Shown here piece after piece: positions 39,393 to 44,510 of a DNA stretch of 44,510 bases. The stretch spans positions 1-44,510 of the forward strand of contig JAFBAG010000090.1 in NCBI GenBank assembly GCA_019247925.1, read 5' to 3'. The stretch comes from Pseudolabrys sp. Its GTDB lineage: Bacteria; Pseudomonadota; Alphaproteobacteria; Rhizobiales; Xanthobacteraceae. Below the pieces are notes generated by a model. It was not told the origin of the DNA, searched no databases, and saw only the letters and a program-made list of their open reading frames with translations. Every line of letters begins with the position of its first letter. The first letter of the stretch is position 1. The position numbers and the translations under genes are program-made.

Positions 39393-40196
39393 TTATATGG
39401 GCGTCCGGTGCGGCGCGACAACCCGGGCAAAAACCAGGACATCGACCTGCGTTGCGCCGGCGCGCAAAAGCGCATTGGCGCAGGCGTTGGCCGTGGCGCC
39501 GGAGGTCAGCACGTCGTCGATCAGGATGAGGCGCCGTCCGGCGACATTGACGCGGGCTGCGGGCGGCACGCGGAATGCGCCTTGCACGTTCTCGGCGCGC
39601 GCCGCTTTGGACAGCCCAACTTGCTGACTGGTCGGGCGGACCCGACGCAGGTCGTCATGCCGCGCTGGAATCCCGGTCAGGCTGGATAAAGTCTCCGCCA
39701 GAGCCGCCGATTGATTGAAGCGGCGCGCCCAAAGACGGCGCCAGTGCAGTGGAACGGGAATGAAAGCGTCGGCACCTTCGAACAATTCGCGCCCCGCCCG
39801 CATCATCCAGCGTCCCAGCATTGGTGCGAGATCAAGACGATCGCCGTATTTGTAAGCCTGCACCAGGGCGCGGGCGATATCGTCATAGCGCACCGCCGCC
39901 CGCGCCCGTTCATAGGCCGGCGGGTCAGCGATCGCTTCCATGGATAGGAGACCCGATCCCGCGTCATACGCGAACGGAGTGCCCAGTCGCGCACAATAGG
40001 GCGGTTCGATCAGGGAGAGCTTCGACCAGCATTCGGCGCACAATCCGACGCCATCACCAAGAGGCTCGCGGCAGGAGGCACATAACGGCGGCAGCGCGAC
40101 ATCGCGCGCGAAACGCAGGCCGGCCGATACGGCCGCGCGGGCGCGCGTGAACAGCGCGTTTGGCTCGGCTTTGCTGGCGGCAATGTGCTCGTCCAT
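39393..40196 (-). CDS. ComF family protein
   Basis: CASCREPLGDGVGLCAECW zinc motif; PVPLHWRRLWARRFNQSAALAETLS; ILIDDVLTSGATANACANALLRAGATQVDVLVFARV. Confidence 0.94.
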   Translation of the reverse strand: MDEHIAASKAEPNALFTRARAAVSAGLRFARDVALPPLCASCREPLGDGVGLCAECWSKLSLIEPPYCARLGTPFAYDAGSGLLSMEAIADPPAYERARAAVRYDDIARALVQAYKYGDRLDLAPMLGRWMMRAGRELFEGADAFIPVPLHWRRLWARRFNQSAALAETLSSLTGIPARHDDLRRVRPTSQQVGLSKAARAENVQGAFRVPPAARVNVAGRRLILIDDVLTSGATANACANALLRAGATQVDVLVFARVVAPHRTPI

Positions 40197-40212
40197 GCTT
40201 AAAGGCTAACAG

Positions 40213-41076
40213 ATGACGGCAAGACCTACCATCTTCGACCGCGCGCTGCTGCGCGCGCGCCAGCGCCGCGCCGTTGCGCTTGGGCCGGCGACCTTCCTCG
40301 CTGAGCGTGTTGCGCAAGACATGGCGGAGCGGCTTTCCGCGGTGCTGCGGGAATTCGCAAAGGCCGCGGATGTGGGAACACCTACTGACGCAGTGCGTAC
40401 GGCGCTTCAGGCGAGCGAGAAGATCGGCGAAATAGCCGCGGCCTCGATCGGCGACGACGAAGCGCTCTCCTTGCGCGACGCTTCGCTTGATCTCGCCGTA
40501 TCCGGCCTGGCGCTGCAGTTCGTCAATGATTTGCCCGGTGTCCTCGCGCAAATCCGCCGCGCCCTCAAGCCCGATGGATTGTTTCTCGCGGCGCTACTCG
40601 GCGGCGATACCCTGACGGAATTGCGGCAGGCCTTCACGCTCGCCGAAGCCGAATGCGAAGGCGGCATGTCGCCACGGGTCGCGCCGTTTGCGGATGTGCG
40701 GGAGCTCGGTGCGCTGCTGCAACGCGCGGGCTTTGCATTGCCGGTGGCGGACAGCGACCGGCTGACGGTTCGCTACAACGAGCCGTTTGCGCTCATGGAC
40801 GATCTGCGCCGCATGGGCGCCACCAACGTCATGCACGAAAGGCGCCGCACGCCAATGCGACGCGCGACCTTGAGCCGGATGATGGAAATCTATGCGGAGC
40901 GCTTTGCCGAGGACGACGGTCGCATCCGCGCCACGTTCGAGATCATCTGGCTGTCGGGATGGGCGCCGCATCCAAGCCAGCAGCAGCCGCTCAAGCCAGG
41001 TTCTGCGCAACGGCGTCTTGCCGACGCACTCAATGTCACGGAAATGCCGGCGGGGGACAAGACGCCCCGCGGGTAG
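40213..41076 (+). CDS. BioC/NDUFAF5-like methyltransferase-fold protein
   Basis: FDRALLRARQRRA; DLAVSGLALQFVNDLPGVLAQIRRALKPDGLFLAALLGGDTLTELRQAF; RMGATNVMHERRRTPMRRATLSRMMEIYAERF. Confidence 0.85.
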   Translation: MTARPTIFDRALLRARQRRAVALGPATFLAERVAQDMAERLSAVLREFAKAADVGTPTDAVRTALQASEKIGEIAAASIGDDEALSLRDASLDLAVSGLALQFVNDLPGVLAQIRRALKPDGLFLAALLGGDTLTELRQAFTLAEAECEGGMSPRVAPFADVRELGALLQRAGFALPVADSDRLTVRYNEPFALMDDLRRMGATNVMHERRRTPMRRATLSRMMEIYAERFAEDDGRIRATFEIIWLSGWAPHPSQQQPLKPGSAQRRLADALNVTEMPAGDKTPRG

Positions 41077-41080
41077 AAGT

Positions 41081-41248
41081 TCAGGACCCCAGCGCGGTCT
41101 TGATGCTTGTCCACATCCCTTTGACGTTGACGCCCAGGGCGTTGACCGCCACGACGATCGCGCTCGCGACGCCGGCGGCTATCAAGGAATATTCAATGGC
41201 CGTTGCGGCGCGCTCATCGCGGACAAACCGGCGGGTCAGCTCAATCAT
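41081..41248 (-). CDS. Flp family type IVb pilin
   Basis: MIELTRRFVRDERAATAIEYSLIAAGVASAIVVAVNALG prepilin signature; an upstream ATG at 41263 is also possible. Confidence 0.9.
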   Translation of the reverse strand: MIELTRRFVRDERAATAIEYSLIAAGVASAIVVAVNALGVNVKGMWTSIKTALGS

Positions 41249-41266
41249 CGCTTGTCCCTTCATTTT

Positions 41267-41671
41267 TCAAAGCAGCGCCATCAGATGCGAAACGAGCGGC
41301 TCATCCGCGGGCGGCATTTGATAGTCACGCAGACGGTTCGGCTTGACCCACACCAGTTGTTGCGCCTCGAGCGGCTGGGGCGTGCCTTCCCATTTGCGAC
41401 AGACGAAGAGCGGCATCAGCAGATGGAAATCCGGATAGGCGTGGCTCGCAAAAGTGAGCGGCGCCAAACACGGCTCCTCGACAGTGATGCCCAGTTCCTC
41501 CTTGAGTTCACGTATCAACGTCTCTTCGGGCCGCTCGCCAGCGTCGACCTTGCCGCCCGGGAATTCCCATAACCCCGCCATCGGCTTGCCGGCGGGACGC
41601 TGCGCGAGGAGCACGCGGCCATCGGCATCGACGAGGGCGCAGGCGGCGACAAGAACAAGTTTGGCGCTCAC
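41267..41671 (-). CDS. mutT: (deoxy)nucleoside triphosphate pyrophosphohydrolase, MutT-like Nudix
   Basis: GLWEFPGGKVDAGERPEETLIRELKEELGI Nudix box. Confidence 0.93.
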   Translation of the reverse strand: MSAKLVLVAACALVDADGRVLLAQRPAGKPMAGLWEFPGGKVDAGERPEETLIRELKEELGITVEEPCLAPLTFASHAYPDFHLLMPLFVCRKWEGTPQPLEAQQLVWVKPNRLRDYQMPPADEPLVSHLMALL

Positions 41672-41756
41672 GGCCTCATCTCGACGATAGGCTTTCCAAA
41701 GTTAAGAGGGTTTGAACAGCAATTAGGAAAAACAGCAGCAATCGCGATATCAGCCA

Positions 41757-42992
41757 TCACGAACGGTAATCCCCGTTGATCGCGACATATTCCTTCGTGA
41801 GGTCGCAAGTCAGGACGCGGTCCCAGCCTTTACCCAGACCCAGTGCGACCCGCAGCTTGATTTCAGGCTTCTTCATTGTCTCCGAAACCGCGGCTTCGTC
41901 GTAATTGGGGTCGCGCGCGCCCTTGTGCGCTACCCGAATACCGCCGAACCAGATCGACAGCTTGTCGCGATCGGCCGGCTCGCCGGCCTTGCCGACCGCC
42001 ATCACCACGCGCCCCCAATTGGCGTCCTCGCCGGCAATCGCGGTTTTCACCAGCGGAGAATTGGCGATCGACATGGCGATGCGCCGTGCCGATTGCTTGG
42101 TCTTGGCGCCCTCGACGACCACTTCGAAGAGCTTGCGCGCGCCTTCGCCATCGCGAGCGACCTGTTCGGCGAGCGAAGCAAGGACGGCGTGCAGTCCTTT
42201 CCGGAAATTCTTCAAGCGTGGATCGGAGGAGCGGACAATTGACGGGACGCCCTTGGCCTTGCCGGTGGCGAAGATCATCAGCGTGTCCGAAGTCGACGTA
42301 TCGCCATCCACCGTGACGGCATTGAACGTGTCAGCGACGCTCTCGGCGAGCAGCAATCGCAACACTGGCGCCGCGATCGCCGCGTCGGTGAAGACATAGG
42401 ACAGCATCGTCGCCATATCGGGCGCGATCATGCCGGCGCCCTTGGCGATGCCGTTGATGGTGACCGTCGTCTTGCCGATCTTCACACGCGCGGTGGCGAC
42501 TTTCGGAAACGTATCAGTGGTCATGATGGCGCGCGCCGCTTCCATGAAACGCCCGGCCTGCGCCATCCGCGCCATCGATTCCATGACGCCGTCGAAACGC
42601 TCAGCGGGCAGCGGCTCGCCGATCACGCCGGTCGAGGCGAGAAAAACGTCCTGCGCTTTGCAATCGGCTGCCTTGGCGGCGAGCCGCGCGGTGAAATTGA
42701 CGGCGTCGCGGCCGTTCTTACCGGTAAAGGCATTGGCGTTTCCGGAATTGACGACCAGAGCGCGGGCGCGGCCGCGCTTCACTTGGGCGCGGCACCACTC
42801 CACTGGCGCCGAAGGACACTTGGAGCGCGTGAAGACGCCGGCAGCCGTCGTGCCTTCGTCGAACAGCGCGAGGAGGACATCGGTGCGGTCTTTGTATTTG
42901 ATGCCCGCGGCTCCGGTCGCCAGCCGCACGCCGGCGATCGGCGGCAGTTCGGGCACATTCGTCGGTGCGAGAGGGGAGACTGCGGTCGACAT
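41757..42992 (-). CDS. argJ: bifunctional glutamate N-acetyltransferase/amino-acid acetyltransferase
   Basis: [69 protein letters not shown] autocleavage site. Confidence 0.98.
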   Translation of the reverse strand: MSTAVSPLAPTNVPELPPIAGVRLATGAAGIKYKDRTDVLLALFDEGTTAAGVFTRSKCPSAPVEWCRAQVKRGRARALVVNSGNANAFTGKNGRDAVNFTARLAAKAADCKAQDVFLASTGVIGEPLPAERFDGVMESMARMAQAGRFMEAARAIMTTDTFPKVATARVKIGKTTVTINGIAKGAGMIAPDMATMLSYVFTDAAIAAPVLRLLLAESVADTFNAVTVDGDTSTSDTLMIFATGKAKGVPSIVRSSDPRLKNFRKGLHAVLASLAEQVARDGEGARKLFEVVVEGAKTKQSARRIAMSIANSPLVKTAIAGEDANWGRVVMAVGKAGEPADRDKLSIWFGGIRVAHKGARDPNYDEAAVSETMKKPEIKLRVALGLGKGWDRVLTCDLTKEYVAINGDYRS

Positions 42993-43005
42993 CAGACACT
43001 CCAGT

Positions 43006-43092
43006 GTCATCGCCGGGCTTGTCCCGGCGATCCCGATCACTCGGGTAATGTGCCTATCTAAGCGGGATGGCCGGCACAAGGCCGGCCATGAC
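43006..43092. repeat. cloverleaf-like palindromic intergenic element
   Basis: Outer GTCAT/ATGAC; arm 1 CGCCGGG-CTTGT-CCCGGCG; middle ATCCCG/CGGGAT; arm 2 GGCCGGC-ACAAG-GCCGGCC. Confidence 0.8.
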
Positions 43093-43103
43093 AAGTAGCC
43101 AGT

Positions 43104-43970
43104 CTACTGCTTCGGAGCCGCCGGCTTATCGAGACGTTCGATCTTGGCACTTTCGCGCAGTTTCTGGATCGCTTCGGTGTGGGCTTTGTTGGCGACGGCG
43201 GCTTCGAGCTCCGACTTCACCTCTTCAAAAGCCGGGAAGGGTCGCGTGCGCTTTTCCTCGACCTTGATGACGTGCCAGCCGAAAGACGTCTTCACCGGAT
43301 CGGAGATCTTGCCCGGCTCAAGCTTGAAGGCGACGTCGGCGAATTCCGGAACCATCTGCTCCTTGGAGAAGAAGCCGAGGTCGCCGCCGGTGGTCTTGCC
43401 CGAAGGATCTTCGGTGGTTTCATTCGCCACTTTGACGAAGTCATCACCTTTCTTGAGCCGCTCGATCACGGCCTTGATTTTCGCCTCGGCGGCCTTGCCG
43501 GCCGCGTCGTCGCCGGGCTTGGCTTGAATCAGAATGTGCCGCGCATGCACTTCCGGCTCGGGCGGGGATTCCTTTTTGGCCTCGTCGTAGATTTTGCGAA
43601 GCGCTTCTTCGGTCTGAGCGGATTTGGCGATGTCATTGAGATAGTCGCCCATGAGCAGCCGATGGCGCGCGAAAGCAAGGCGGCGCTTGAAGCTTGCCGT
43701 TTCGCCGAGCTTCTTTTCTTCCGCGGCCTGCGACACCAGAATCATGTTGGCGAGTAGCTCTATGATGTAATCGCGTTTCTGCTCGGCGCTCATCGGCGGC
43801 AATTGGCTCGCCGCCTGCTCGGCGAGCGCGACGTCGCTCTGCCGGATTTCGGTGCCGTTGACCTTCGCGACCACTGGATCCGCGTCCTGCGCCAAGGCGA
43901 CGCTGGCACTGAACGCGATGAGCCCGGCAGCGGCGACGCTACGCATGGCGGAAAGCAGAATACGCAACAT
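43104..43970 (-). CDS. periplasmic PpiC/parvulin-type peptidylprolyl isomerase
   Basis: Signal peptide, VHARHILIQAKPGDDAAGKAAEAKIKAVIERLKKGDDFVKVANETTEDPSGKTTGGDLGFFSKEQMVPEFADVAFKL, FGWHVIKVEEKR. Confidence 0.96.
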   Translation of the reverse strand: MLRILLSAMRSVAAAGLIAFSASVALAQDADPVVAKVNGTEIRQSDVALAEQAASQLPPMSAEQKRDYIIELLANMILVSQAAEEKKLGETASFKRRLAFARHRLLMGDYLNDIAKSAQTEEALRKIYDEAKKESPPEPEVHARHILIQAKPGDDAAGKAAEAKIKAVIERLKKGDDFVKVANETTEDPSGKTTGGDLGFFSKEQMVPEFADVAFKLEPGKISDPVKTSFGWHVIKVEEKRTRPFPAFEEVKSELEAAVANKAHTEAIQKLRESAKIERLDKPAAPKQ

Positions 43971-44098
43971 GGCGATTGTCCTTGAGGTGTAAGCCGGCGG
44001 CGGTCCGGAGCGGCGGGCGACACTCGCCCAGAGCCTTCGGCTTTGCAATGGCTGATTGACGAGGGTGTTTAACGGCTGCATGAGGTCAAACCGTCAGA

Positions 44099-44127
44099 TT
44101 GACAACATTCCGGGGCACTCCTATCTC
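44099..44127 (+). promoter_or_regulatory. sigma70-type promoter for secA
   Basis: TTGACA - 17 nt - TATCTC, about 120 nt upstream of the secA ATG. Confidence 0.65.
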
Positions 44128-44178
44128 AACCGGAAGTTCTGACGGCGCGCTCATTGAATTTGCCCGAAAAGTGCCGCA

Positions 44179-44194
44179 TTCCGGAGCGCCGGAA
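44179..44194 (+). promoter_or_regulatory. inverted repeat TTCCGG-AGCG-CCGGAA in the predicted secA leader
   Basis: Read directly; lies between the predicted promoter and the secA start. Confidence 0.4.
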
Positions 44195-44248
44195 GCATTC
44201 ACCGGCGGGCGGTGCTTGGGCGCCGCTCCGCGAGATTAAGGACTTCTC

Positions 44249-44510
44249 ATGATCGGCGGCGTCGCTCGCAAGCTGTTCGGCTCTGCCAATGACCGGCGGA
44301 TCAAGAGTTATCAGCCGCGCGTCTCAGCGATCAATGCGCTCGAGAAAGAACTCGAGGCGCTTTCGGACGACGACCTCAAAGCCCGCACCGCCGATTTGAA
44401 AAAGCAGGTCGCCGACGGCGCCTCGCTCGACGACGTGCTGGTCGCCGCCTTCGCGACGGTGCGTGAAGCCGCCAAGCGCACCATCGGTCAGCGCCACTTC
44501 GACGTGCAGC
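44249..44510 (+). CDS. secA: preprotein translocase ATPase SecA, N-terminal part (truncated by window end)
   Basis: [54 protein letters not shown]...[17 protein letters not shown]. Confidence 0.97.
   Translation, partial: MIGGVARKLFGSANDRRIKSYQPRVSAINALEKELEALSDDDLKARTADLKKQVADGASLDDVLVAAFATVREAAKRTIGQRHFDVQ

Noticed and set aside
44080-44142. 20-codon upstream ORF before secA (MRSNRQIDNIPGHSYLNRKF*), considered as a SecM-like arrest peptide
   Set aside because: The TTGACA-N17-TATCTC promoter lies inside it, so its start codon would be upstream of the predicted transcript start.

Overview
The window is 44.5 kb of high-GC alphaproteobacterial (Rhizobiales-like, judged by gene content and order) chromosome. 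It is densely packed, ordinary core and accessory metabolism, with about 49 protein-coding genes. Recognisable blocks are: an acyl-CoA dehydrogenase/CoA-transferase pair; a MarR-HlyD-DHA2 efflux operon; a hydroxyacid dehydrogenase/MBL-lactonase pair; a macro-domain/patatin/3-hydroxybutyrate dehydrogenase operon; a Zur-like regulator and ispG; polyprenyl synthase, mtgA and rpmF; a degenerate-GGDEF/EAL protein; phaR divergent from phaAB; gloB and a DUF985 cupin; DUF4167, prmC, prfA, ptsP and, further on, lysC/ubiG, with a small catabolic islet between ptsP and lysC; grxC, comF and an NDUFAF5/BioC-like protein; an orphan Flp pilin, mutT, argJ, a PpiC-type PPIase and the start of secA. I saw no rRNA, tRNA, CRISPR, prophage or transposase genes. 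I found no clear, self-contained new system. The signals most worth a second look are a cloverleaf-like palindromic element upstream of argJ, a second double-hairpin element between phaB and a LysE gene, a 24-bp MarR-type palindrome, the Q/N-rich DUF4167 protein with a decayed reading frame in its upstream gap, the macro/patatin/bdhA operon, and the very tight packing of all ten convergent gene ends. Family assignments come from reading the translated sequence, not from database searches.
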